From Apiotrichum sp. Y4204 (lineage: Eukaryota; Basidiomycota; Tremellomycetes; Trichosporonales; Trichosporonaceae): DNA of 64,000 nt. The translations under genes and the position numbers were made by a program. The notes under the pieces were generated by a model that saw nothing but the letters and a program-made list of their open reading frames with translations, made no database searches and had not been told where the DNA came from. Positions 45,265 to 55,731 of this stretch are shown here, in pieces. The DNA lies in NCBI GenBank assembly GCA_025531455.1, contig JAMYHL010000030.1:248001-312000 (forward strand), read 5' to 3'. Within the stretch, counting starts at the first letter, position 1. Every line of letters begins with the position of its first letter.

Positions 45265-45867
45265 TTTGGGTATTGGGGTGTGGGGTGTTGGAGAGGATGG
45301 AGATAGAGATGGATGTGGATGGATCTGGGTGGAAAGACCATCGATCGAGAAAGAGGAGGGTTCTCGAGAGATGTTCACGGATTTTGAAGATTTTGCCTCC
45401 GGAATGCGTCACCTCCACCTTTGTCGAAATGGCCATGCCAATTACACGTGGTATTAGGGGAGAAGCAATACGAGCCACAGGATGTACGGATATAGGGTCG
45501 TGTATCTTCGCCTTACACCTTACAGGCCTACAGATAACCAGAACCAAGAGATCCCATCACATCGCACTTCATGCACATCACCCATCACCAACATCTCATC
45601 TCATCACATCTCATCACACGGGTATCTCGTCTCTATCAGGAGAACTAGAATGATATTACTGGGTCAACACTGTGGACTTGTTCAACGATAATAGAGGCCA
45701 AGGCGCCGCAACAAGACAGTTCGCCTCAAAAAACATTCATTTCACTCGCTACGACTTTCAACCCTTCAATTTACGGAACAGGACAAGAGGGGCGGCAGAA
45801 TCGGGAATCTCGCAAGCGCGATCGCGTTCCGGCGCGGGCTCTTGTAAGCAGGCGCGAAGCGGGCAGC
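45265..45867. other. Upstream region of RPA135
   Basis: 603 bp between RPA135 and the metallothionein-like gene. CATCTCATC/CATCACATCTC repeats lie at about 45555-45620. No gene recognised. Confidence 0.5.
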
Positions 45868-46048
45868 TTAGGCCGAGCCGTGCTTGCCGCAGTCGGGGCA
45901 CGAGCAGCTGTGTGTCAGCGAGGCAGAGAGGGGGATTGTGAGTGGTGTGAGGCGTACTTCTCGCACGAGCAGTCGACGTCGCAGAAGTTGACGGGGGCGA
46001 TGGTCTGGGGTCAGCTTGGCCAGGCGAAGTACTCACGGTAGCGGCCAT
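45868..46048 (-). CDS. Metallothionein-like 32-residue Cys-rich peptide
   Basis: Three tiny exons of 12, 47 and 40 nt (46037-46048, 45958-46004, 45868-45907), separated by introns of 32 and 50 nt with GTGAGT...CCCCAG and GTACGC...ACACAG borders, encode MAATTIAPVNFCDVDCSC followed by ENCSCPDCGKHGSA. Six cysteines fall at 12, 16, 18, 21, 23 and 26, giving C-x3-C-x-C-x2-C-x-C-x2-C. The C-x-C pairs with no aromatic residue after Phe11 are typical of copper-binding fungal metallothioneins. A TATA box lies 106 bp upstream. Too short for ORF-based gene finders. Confidence comes from in-phase splicing, the stop placement and the Cys pattern. Confidence 0.75.
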
Positions 46049-46153
46049 GTTGTTGGTTGGTTGGTTGGGTTGGGGTTGGGTAGGTTTAGTTGGGTTGGTT
46101 GGGAAGGCTTGGTTGGGTGGTTTGATGCTGGTCAAGAGGCGCTGTCGGCTCTC

Positions 46154-46161
46154 TTTATATA
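46154..46161 (-). promoter_or_regulatory. TATA box of the metallothionein-like gene
   Basis: TATATAAA on the minus strand, 106 bp upstream of the ATG. Between it and the ATG the transcribed strand is CCAAC-rich (GGTTG repeats on the plus strand at about 46050-46119), a likely unstructured 5' leader. Confidence 0.6.
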
Positions 46162-48360
46162 TCATCATCCGAGTCGTTCGGAGCGCTGATGGTGAGCTCA
46201 GCTAGCTAATAGCAGATGACCACACGCGGCACTGGGCATTGGCTGGTGGGAAAGTTTGATGGTCCGTGCGCGCAAAGTGCGATGCGTGAGATGTGCGGCG
46301 CTCTTTTCCGCCCTACTGGATACCCGAAGTGCACGTAACGAGCCCGACGCCGAGTATTTTTCCCTATCCTCTCACTCTGCGGATGTACTTAACATGCTAT
46401 CATATCACGGCGATATCGGCGCGTCTCCGAACTCTCGTCTCAGAGATCAGAGAGCTGCAACGCTTCGCCGGAATCCGCGGGACATGCCGAGCCCAGCCGT
46501 GGCGCACAGATCTGGTGTGTCTTTACAGATTGCGACCCGGGGCTTCTGCGAAGCAGAGGCAATATCACGGGGCACTAACTCTGGTCTCGAACGCGTAACG
46601 CTCGCAGTCTAACTGGTGTCTCGCACTCGTAACGCGCGAAATTATCGTAATTATCTTAAACTCGATGCTTCCCACCTGTTAAGATGGGTGTTCTTTCTTG
46701 CTGATACCACAGCAGGTCGGCGATTTCCCGATCCTTCGCCCCTTCTGGCGTCAATTACAGATCGCGATAGAATCCCGAGGGGCCGAAGGAGAAGCAGTAA
46801 ACGCGCATCCCGTTCAGGATGATGGGGCATTCCACGAGATCTCTTCAACATCCGAAAGCATTAGCATATTCCCGTCGCTTCATTACACTGATTGCACTGA
46901 CACAGCCTAATATCACCTGCGGGTTGCTTCTGAGTCCGGATTTGGCAGCGTCCGGCCAATGCTCCATGGTGAGGACAGTGCGTGCGCACGGACGACGCCG
47001 AGGCGGAATCGTGCGGCATTTGTGCTCCGCTCTGAGGGTATTGTGCCGCACGGCGGAGGTGCTCGTGTGCACCGCCAGTCTTGCTCCCGGGTCCGGGCGG
47101 GGGTTAGAGGAGGTCATTCCGAGCATTCCGCTGGAACCAACCAAAGTGTGACGGCGAAACCGGTCTGCAAGATTTGGCATGAGTGGACATCAGTTGGTCA
47201 TGAGTAGGTTGGCCATCGGCGATCACTGATACGAGATCCTTATCGCGAAGCATAAACCCATTATTAAGTGGCGTGTGGCGTGGCTTGCTGTTTCGGGATG
47301 GCCGGTTTGGGTATGAAGAAGCATCCGACTCTCACACGTCCACATATCCCACAGACCACTAATCGCCAAATCCCCCGTCCATCTCTCGGCCGTCGCATCT
47401 CGTCCAGCTTCTTGCTCCGCTAGCTTCCCGCGCCATCAGCTTCGCGCACCAGCTACCCGCCCGCTTGTCACTGTCGTCTCGCACAGTCATTGTCATTCGT
47501 CCTCGAGAATCCTTGTTCAGCGCCTACCTGTATGAGCATCTCCTCTGTTCCTCCGCCGCCACTGTGTCACCTCTGCCACTGTCTCCTCCGCCATCCGTCT
47601 GTTTCCTCCGTCGTCCGTCTGTTTTCCGCTTTTCCGCTTTCGTGCTGTTTCTCGGCGTTCGGGCTTCTGGCGATAGGACGAATCGCCGCGTCTCAGCCTG
47701 CGTACGGGGAAGCATCACCCGGGGTGAAAGCCGAAAGTGCAATCAACTCGTCAAGAAATGTGGTCCGTGTCGCTCACTTCTCACCGCTCTCACCGCCTTT
47801 ATTGTCTTCCATCCAGCTCAACGTCCTTTGCCCCCTACGATCTCCAGACGCGGCCTGTAGAGTCTCCTCGTCGCGCGATCCGAGCGCGACTGGCGGTGGC
47901 AACCGCCCACGACGACCGGTGAGGTCCCCGCGCCGAGTGCGTGCGGGTGAGACAGGGAGTACAGTAGTATAGGTAACGAGAGGCTGGGTGGCGAGGGGCT
48001 AGTTGTCGGCGTCATCTGTTGTAGAGCGCGCTGCCTGTGTGCAAAGCAATGGTCCGGTCCGAGAAAGCCACAGTTTTGCGCGTTCCAGGGATAGTCTTTC
48101 TGCATTATCCGACCGCGCAGCATAAGGGTTGTTTTGCGGCAGAGTCGCGGTGCAACCAGCTGAGGCCGACGACAGGGGTTAGGCAATCATGAAGCCCATC
48201 AACATATCTCTCTTCTGGATTTTGCCTCTAATACTCGTTCTCCTATCCCCGTCCCTCCGCTCCCTGTGCCTCGCCGCAGAGGTTGCATTATATGTCTAAA
48301 GCGGGTCACAAATGTACAAATCTATTTACACTTCTCGGCTGCTGCACTCGTCCTATTTTT
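46162..48360. other. Intergenic region between metallothionein-like gene and MIOX
   Basis: 2.2 kb with no supportable gene. A CT-rich stretch (CTCCTCTGTTCCTCCGCC and relatives) occupies 47530-47640. An open frame at 47465-47860 lacks codon bias. A possible gene split over very small exons cannot be excluded. Confidence 0.4.
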
Positions 48361-49366
48361 CTACCACTCAATCTCGCCGAGACCAATGTACTTTTCGATG
48401 AGAGTCATGTAGTACGGCTTGAGCTCGTGGACGTCGGGGCGCTGGTCGGCCTTGGAGTAGAGGTCGAAGCGGTTAAAAGCCTGGACAGCCTTGAGCTGCG
48501 CCTCGTCCTCGTCGTTCATGAGGTGGCGGTACGCGCCCTCGCGGTGCCACGGGTAGAACGAGTGGTAGCGGAGCATGGAGAGGCCCTCCTTTGGGATCGT
48601 GCTCTGGTCCTTGAGCACGTTGTAGATGTACTCGTCGTGGCCCCAGGTGAGGAGCACATTGTCGAGGCCGCAGTTGGGAGTGTAGATGCCGTACTCGGTC
48701 ATGATCTCGGGGTTGCGCGAGTCGGGGTTGGCGGCAAACGTCTCGGGATAGATAATCTTGTCCGAAAACTTGCACCCGACGACAAAAGTGTCCCCCACTA
48801 CGTCCCACTGGCCCTCGGCGCCGAAGAAGCACAGCAGCTTGCCGAGGTCGTGCAGCAGCCCGACGAGCTGCATCCAGTCGGGAAGGCCCTGGCTCCGGAT
48901 CGCCTCGGCAGTCTGCAGCAGGTGCTCGATCTGCCCCACCTCGGTGTCTGGGTCCGACTCATCGACCAGCTCGTTCAGCAGCTCGATCGCCTCCCACACC
49001 GTCATCCGCGCGCGCACAGTCGCAGCCATCTGCCGCCGGATACGCAGGTTGTACTCGAGCGTCTGCTTGCGGTGCTGCTCCTAAACAGTCAGTTTGGAAC
49101 TAACAGAAGGTATAAGCGTCTCCTCTACTCACGGCATAAAAGTTCTTGACGCGCTCACACGCATCGTCGTACTGGCGGAACGTGTTCTTGTCCTTCTCCT
49201 CGCCGTACGCGTTGTCCGCGTCGAACGCGAGCTCGCGCCGCGCCTTGGCCGCCGCCTCGCGGTTCTTCCCCTTGATCTGGTTGACAATGTCGATGCGGTC
49301 CGATACCTCCTCCATCTCCGTCGCCGCGTGCTTGATGTGCTCTGAAACCTCGGGTGCGTGGACCAT
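48361..49366 (-). CDS. MIOX: myo-Inositol oxygenase
   Basis: Di-iron enzyme converting myo-inositol to D-glucuronate, the first step of inositol catabolism. Two exons, 49133-49366 and 48361-49080, give 317 residues (animal enzymes about 285). Family motifs in order: YDDACERVKNFYAEQHRKQT, LNELVDESDPDTEVGQIEHLLQTAE (iron-ligand His), WMQLVGLLHDLGKLL (HD ligands), QWDVVGDTFVVGC, LTWGHDEYIYNVL and MLRYHSFYPWHREGAY. It ends DLYSKADQRPDVHELKPYYMTLIEKYI, matching the family C-terminus. Diverges from a sugar transporter across 1.5 kb. Confidence 0.97.
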
Positions 49367-50833
49367 TGTGGATGTCTCTGTGCTTGTGTCGGGCTGGTGA
49401 GTGAGACTGGGATGGGGATATAGACCCAGCTCGGGGGTCGGTCGCTCTTATTTTATTCCTCACCATGGTCCGCTCGACTCTGCTCGACAGCTTGCCACGC
49501 GCCTCGCCATTGTCCAACAAGATCTTGCTTCACTCATACCCCCAACCGCTCCGGCTTCCCACCGATGACGCTGCAGTTGCCGTCGCGAACCGACGAGCGA
49601 AAAAATAAAAATAAAACAGCACAACAACAAGCGAAAGCTCCTCCGCTGTCCCAAGCTCCACAAACAGCCCAGCGATCCGCCGATGGCGGCAATGCACCGG
49701 ATCTGCACACCGCAGCAGAAAGATGCCGAGCATGCCGAGATCGGCAGCCGGGCGGATGCCAAAATCGGTCCAAAATCGGCGTTCATGTCCGATTTGCCTC
49801 CGCTAACGGACCGTTTTGTTGCCGATCACGGAGCGATCACGGACCCGGCGCGGAGGGGCAAGCCGTGCCCGGACGCCGATCGCGATAGCACGGAGTGTTC
49901 AGGAACTGTGGAATGCCGGTTTGGCCAGAATTGTGGGCCCCGGAGCTTTATCGCTGCTGCGGGGTCGTGGATGCGCGTCTTGACGCCCTAACTTGTGCTG
50001 CAAGACGTGTGTGATGGTGCTGAAGATGGTTTTGGTGGCCTGAACGGACATCTCACCCAGCGTAGGCTGACCCTGGGCGCGGTGCCACAGCCGCCCACGT
50101 GATTGCCCACCAAAACGCCGATCCCGCAAAGTGACAAACCCGCCAGGCAGCTGCAGGCAGCGCGCTGCGTGTGGGCGCGCGGCGATCAGTCAAGAAACTC
50201 GAAACAGAACGCCAAGCACTGATCGTGGCAAAACCAACGATATACACATCTTGAATACCGTCCTCTCGGGAATGGGGTGCGGGCATGACGGCGTCGCGGA
50301 TTGAGACACTTTTACGCGATGGCAAGCGAGACGAGAGCCGCTGTGCAGACCAAATCGGCTGCTGGCCACTGGTCAGCTGATACTCTGCGCGTCGGTGGAC
50401 TGTTGTGGAGCATGGAGCATGTGGTGGCTGCCGGTGTCCGGACCGACCGAAAAGAGGCGCGGCCCTGAATGGCATTTCTCAGCCAGGAACCGCACAACAT
50501 CTGCACACAAGAGCCGTAAACCATCTCCACACGCCGCGGTTAGCAAGCACTACTGCTGGCTCCAACACCATCCATCATGTCGGTCTCCGCACGGCTGCAA
50601 GCGAGGGAAGAAGCTTAGCCAAGAGGACGGGGGCCCATGATCACGCGGAGTGGGCCCCGTCTCGAGAAAGTTGTCAGACGATGCTATATAGTTGTCTGGC
50701 ATGCAGCATTTCTCCGTCTCCCCTTTGCTCTAGGGTCCCGGGACAGTTTTGACTCCAAATCACAAAGCTCCTATCTTTTCAGTTCTTGTTTCCTGTCACT
50801 CCCCCATTGAACCCCGCCATCCTCGACTCGACC
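49367..50833. promoter_or_regulatory. Long divergent region between MIOX and the sugar transporter
   Basis: 1.47 kb. Many CGGAT/ATCGG words occur at 49735-49870 (CCAAAATCGG twice, GATCACGGA twice). A CTATATAG element at about 50684-50691, 144 bp before the transporter ATG, is a TATA candidate. No gene seen. Confidence 0.45.
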
Positions 50834-52686
50834 ATGTCGTCGCAACCAAACTCCCGCCGCGGCAGCCGCCGTCCCAGCTTCGCCGTGAACAACCCCGAGC
50901 AGCCCCCGGAGCTTGACGTGTCCGCCGAGCTGACGGCGGCGGCGCGCCGCGCGACAGAAAAGGAGCACTCGATGTCCCTCCTCGAGGGTATCCGGCTGTA
51001 CCCCAAAGCCGTCGCCTGGTCGCTGCTCATCTCGACCTGTATTGTCATGGAGGGTGAGTGCCGCTGTAGTTGTCTATGCTGACAGCAGGATACGATGTCT
51101 GTCTCCTCGGCCAGTTCTACGCGTTCCCCAAGTTTAACGAAAAGTACGGCCGCCTCAACTCGAAGGGCGAATATGAGATCTCGGCGCCGTGGCAGGCCGG
51201 CCTGAGTAACGGAGCGGTGGTTGGTGAGATTATCGGTCTGTTCATCAACGGCTACGTCTCTGAGCGCTTCGGGTACCGCTACACCATCATGGCATCGCTC
51301 ATCTGGCTCACGGGTTTCATCGCCATGTTCGTCTTCGCACACAACATTGTCTATCTCCAGGTCGCCGAAATCATGTGCGGCATCCCCTGGGGCATCTTCC
51401 AGACTCTCACCATCACCTACGCCTCCGAGGTATGCCCCGTTGCGCTCCGCGGCTACCTCACGTGCTACGTAAACTTTTGCTGGTGAGTAACCTTAAACAG
51501 CTCTCTCTGTGCCGGTGCTCACTCCCAGGGGTCTCGGCCAGGTCATTGGTGTCGGTGTCGTCAAGGCCATGCTCGGCCGCACGGACCACTGGAGCTACCG
51601 CCTGCCGTACGCGCTACAGTGGATGTGGCCTGTTCCTCTGTTCATCGGCGTCTGCTTTGCCCCCGAGTCCCCTTGGTGGCTTGTCCGTAAGGGCCGTCTC
51701 GAGGATGCCAAGCGCGCGCTGCGCCGCCTGACGTCCACGAAGCGCGATCCCGACTTCAACCCCGACGAGACGGTCGACATGATCCGCCACACAACCGAGC
51801 TCGAGAATGAGATCACCTCTGGATCCAGCTACTGGGACTGCTTCAAGGGCACCGACCTGCGCCGCACCGAGATTGTGTGCATGGTCTGGGCAATCCAGAA
51901 CCTCGCGGGAAACAGCTTCTCCGGATTCTCGACCTACTTCCTCGAAAAGGCCGGCGTCAGCCACACCAACTCGTTCAACTTTGCCCTCGGCCAGTACTCG
52001 ATCAACTGTGTCGGTGTGTTTGGTGCATGGGCGCTCATGGCCATGGGCATCGGCCGCCGCAGCCTGTACCTCTACGGTCTCTGCGGTCTGTTCAGCGCGC
52101 TCTTCGTCATGGGCTTCCTCGGCCTCGTCCCGGCAGACCACAGGAACCAGGGCGCCATGGCTACTGGCGCCATGATGATCGTCTGGGCCCTCTTCTACCA
52201 GCTCACCGTTGGAACCGTGTGCTACTCGCTTGTCGCCGAGCTCTCCACCCGCCGTCTCCAGATCAAGACCGTCGTCCTCGGCCGCAACCTCTACAACATT
52301 GTCGGCATCGTCTGCAACATCCTCACCCCGTACATGGTCAACACGGATGCCTGGAGTGAGTGGTGTTGTTTCAGTACTGGGAACCTTGGCTGACATCAGA
52401 CTGGGGCAACTACGCCGGCTTCTTCTGGTCCGGCTCGTGCTTCCTCTGCATCGTCTACGCCTACTTCCGCGTCCCCGAATGCACTGGACGGTGAGTGATA
52501 GTAACGCGACATACGCTAACCCGCAGTTCGTACGCCGAAATTGACTGGCTGTTTGAGAACAAGGTCTCGGCACGCAAGTTTGCGTCCACGCACGTCGACG
52601 TGTTTGGCGACACGGACAAGCACGAGACGTCGCACCACGAGAAGATTGGCGAGTCTGAGAAGGAGGGCCGCCACGGGCTGGTGTAA
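50834..52686 (+). CDS. MFS sugar transporter, alpha-glucoside:H+ symporter type
   Basis: Twelve-helix plasma-membrane permease. Five exons: 50834-51053, 51089-51482, 51529-52355, 52400-52490 and 52527-52686, giving 563 residues. The N-terminus is cytosolic and Arg/Ser-rich. Helix 1 leads to GYDVCLLGQFYAFPKFNEKYG, a form seen in MAL/AGT-type transporters. Other family motifs are GYVSERFGYRYTIMASL, FAPESPWWLVRKGRLEDAKRALRRL (the PESPWWL sugar-porter signature) and a late VPECTGRSYAEIDWLFENKVSARKF, the PETKG/RSFAEID-like end of helix 12. The partnership with MIOX could instead indicate an inositol or uronate-related substrate. Confidence 0.88.
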
Positions 52687-53522
52687 CGGCGCCCGCCGTA
52701 CGATCTGATGTGCTTCGGTGCGATCTGAAGGGGATAATATTGATCAATTAATAAAGTCGTCGCAAGTTGTTTGTTGTTGGCGGTGCGGATAGTGATGGAG
52801 GGGCTGCATATTGTGCTTCTAGTATACTCGTACTCTTATACTCGCTCCCATAGTCTCATGCATGACGAGCTGTATCAACGCCACCGGAGCACAGAACATA
52901 AGTAATGTCGCACTGTGCCTCGGGGCGCTTTAGCCATCCAGCCCCAAGATATCCCAGATCTCAGCGCGACCAAGGGCTGGGATCCCTGGTGCCACATGCC
53001 ACAAACACAAGCAAATCCAGCTGGGCAGATGTTATGCACGGCATGGTCCGACTTTGCGTCTGCTCCAGCTCACATCGCTGTTCATTCCTAACATTATCAC
53101 ATATTCCACTCACACCAATCGTCTTCACATACACGCACTCCGTACTCCCACACACGGTTCCATCTGCACATGAAATAATGGTATACTGACCACTCACAGC
53201 GCGTTTGTCCGGAGGCGCTCTACTGATCACTGACCTAAGATCTAACATCTCCTCCGCCCGACTGGCCTTGGCGTTGCGTACGGCTCTCGCCTCTATCATC
53301 TCACTGAGATCCTCTCGATCAGACCGTTGCAACAGGTCCATGGAGGATGTCTGTCCGCAGCTTTGATCGCTTCCGGCGTTTCTCTGCCGTCCGTCCTTAA
53401 CATGGTGTCTGCCTTCCTCCCTCCATTGTCCACAATCGCTTCCTCATGCTCCCAGGCTATATCATGCCTAACAGTCGTCTCTATTCTCATCATCTCTCAC
53501 TCCTTCATTCTTCTCCCCCACC
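52687..53522. other. Intergenic region after the sugar transporter
   Basis: 836 bp, no gene recognised. CACTCACACC/ACATACACGCACTCC-type CA-rich sequence lies at 53100-53160. Confidence 0.5.
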
Positions 53523-55429
53523 ATGGTGCCCGTTCTCTCCCTCGTCCTCTCGCTCATCCTCGTCTCGTGAGCCATCCCATCTCCCACCATCTGACCCCAG
53601 AAGTATCCTCTCCATCGCCGTCCTCAGGAAACCATGTACCCCAGCCCGCTCCCTGCTGAGTACGTTTCCCCCGTCGCAAAGCTCACCCAGTCACCGGCGT
53701 AGACGGCAAGACGACGGTACTCTCCATCTCCCCGGCCGCCGCGCACCGCCCCCTCGCAGCCCTCCTCAAACCCACCCCGCTCGCGTGGCTCCTCACCTCG
53801 TGAGAGAGAACCCCAATACTGACAAACTAATCCCAGAACAAACGCGTATCTCACCGCCGGCTCCCGCCCCGTCGACCCGTACACCGCGGCCGGCGCCGTC
53901 CCCTCCATCCTGAGGATCTCCCCCCGTCTCCGGGGCGGCGGCGGGGACACCGAGGACATCATGGTCGCGATGCTCGTCGGCACCGACATGCGCACGCACG
54001 GAGACAAGGTTGCGGCCGGCCTGGTCCGGTTCTACAAGTACACCACCCTGCAGGCGCGTCTCCTGGTGCGTCGTGCAGCTGTCATTTTGAACCAATCAAG
54101 CTGAACCCAGGCCCAGGCGGCGTACCCGTGGCTCGTGGACATGTTCCGCAAGTCCCCACACTTTGCCGCCCTCTGGATCCTTCAGTAAGACTAGTGTACG
54201 TTCCCACTCACAGCAGGGACGACGGCCTCGAGCAGCCCCAGATCCTCCCCCGGGTCGGCCCGCTCTCCCTGCACCCCGCCATCCTCGGGCGCTTTGCGGA
54301 CCCCTCGTCGGGTACGCTCGTCAGCGGCCTCCAGATTCTTCTTGCCATTGCGCTCACGGTTAACCCCGACCTCGACGCGCCCGTCAAAGTGTGAGCTTTG
54401 GAGTGCATTGATTTCAGCTGACAGACAGCGCCGTGCAGTCCGGCACACACATCTCGACCCAGCCCAAGCTCGTGCGCAGTGTCACCATGCCCGGGGCGCG
54501 CAAGTCGCACGGCACTGGTGTCTACCTCCTCCGCTTTAATGCGACTGTAAGTTCTTCTTCCACTCCCTACTCACGGCAGCGCACGATCCTCATCGGCGCG
54601 GCGGTGACCAGCACCTTCAAGGACCGTCTCGACACCCCCGTGTACTCGACCTCGCCGGCCATCCTCGCCGCCGCCAGTGAGCTCTCCATTCGCTAGTTCT
54701 CGAGCTCATACTAACAACAGGCACCGTCGACCAGCGCCGCGACCGCGACGACTTTATCCTCTTCGACCTCGAGTGCTACAGCGACTCGATCCCGCAGCTC
54801 GCCTGGATCTCCCTCGCGCTCAAGACACTGTGTATCGTCATGTTCGGCTCTGCGACCCCCGGCCGCGGCCTCAACCCCTCCCCCGCATCGACCGCCGCGG
54901 ACTTTTCCCGTCTCCAGCTGCTCTGGCAGCACGTACATGGCGCGACCTCCGCCGGAGTGAAGATCTACCCCCACAGACCCGGTACGCAGCTCTCATGTCT
55001 TCCAGCCAGCTGACAGCAGACGGCACGAGTCCAGACACCTTCCACAACTTTTACGAGCACTACCTCGTCGGCGTGGCGGGGTGCGGCGCCAGCGCGTGCT
55101 TTGCGCTCGTGTGCACGCTCTCAGGACTGGCGGATACGGGCGACTACGACGCGTTCCCCCCGCTCGTCGCGACCGCGTGGGCGGTCTCGCGGCCCGTCCC
55201 GCGCGGGCTGGTCGGCGATGCGGCGCCCCGCGAGCCCCCCACGATCGGGTTCCGCGACAGGCGCGATGTGCCGCTCTTCATCCCCGGCGTCGCGGAGCAC
55301 CGTGGGCGGTCCCGCGGACGCTCCCGCTCCCGCTCGCCGGCTACACCCCCAAAGACGCCCCGCCCTGCGTACGAGCTGGGCGCGAGTGAGATGCGTGCCA
55401 TCTCTGAAGTTGACGAGCATGGTCATTAG
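53523..55429 (+). CDS. Orphan 524-residue protein with N-terminal signal anchor
   Basis: Not recognised. Ten exons: 53523-53566, 53601-53659, 53691-53799, 53837-54065, 54111-54184, 54217-54390, 54429-54546, 54580-54676, 54721-54981 and 55020-55429. The first two exons code VLSLVLSLILVSSSILSIAVL, a signal anchor. The body contains ITGVDGKTTVLSISPAA, DTEDIMVAMLVGTDMRTHGDK, AAYPWLVDMFRKSPHFAALW, LVSGLQILLAIALTVNPDL and FILFDLECYSDSIPQLAW. A Cys/Ala-rich helix GCGASACFALVCTLSGLA follows, and the C-terminus is RS-repeat-like (RGRSRGRSRSRSP). Strong C3 codon bias and ten phase-consistent exons argue it is real. The start was chosen by phase; ATG 53632 is out of frame with the body. Confidence 0.65.
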
Positions 55430-55731
55430 TGGCATTACGGATCTCGGACGGACCCATGGGATAGTTTTATCACACTCGTTTATCACACTCGTTCAGAACA
55501 TTATCATCAATGGACAAATGGAGAAATGGACATGTCTTCAGCACGGCTGCACAGCGCATTCGGTCAGTACACGTTCGTCAGTGCCCGCTGCGGCCGTCAG
55601 TGCCAGTCACACACCCTTCGCCAGATATCCTCAGACCATATTATCTGCCTGCATTACGCTGCCTCTGGCAGATCTGTCACACTGTACAATGAATGATTTT
55701 AGCTCTCCCACCCCCCTGTCTATAGAATCCG
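55430..55731. other. Convergent spacer between orphan protein and GABA transaminase
   Basis: 302 bp; a TTTATCACACTCG duplication lies at about 55467-55492. Nothing else recognised. Confidence 0.5.

Noticed and set aside
47465..47860. 131-codon plus-strand frame with RKCNQLVKKCGPC
   Set aside because: Looked briefly like a zinc-binding segment, but Cys spacing fits no known finger and codon usage is not gene-like.
53632..53700. ATG 53632 as start of the orphan protein
   Set aside because: Reads to a stop after 22 codons and cannot be spliced in phase to the long downstream frame; the 53523 start with two short introns fits.
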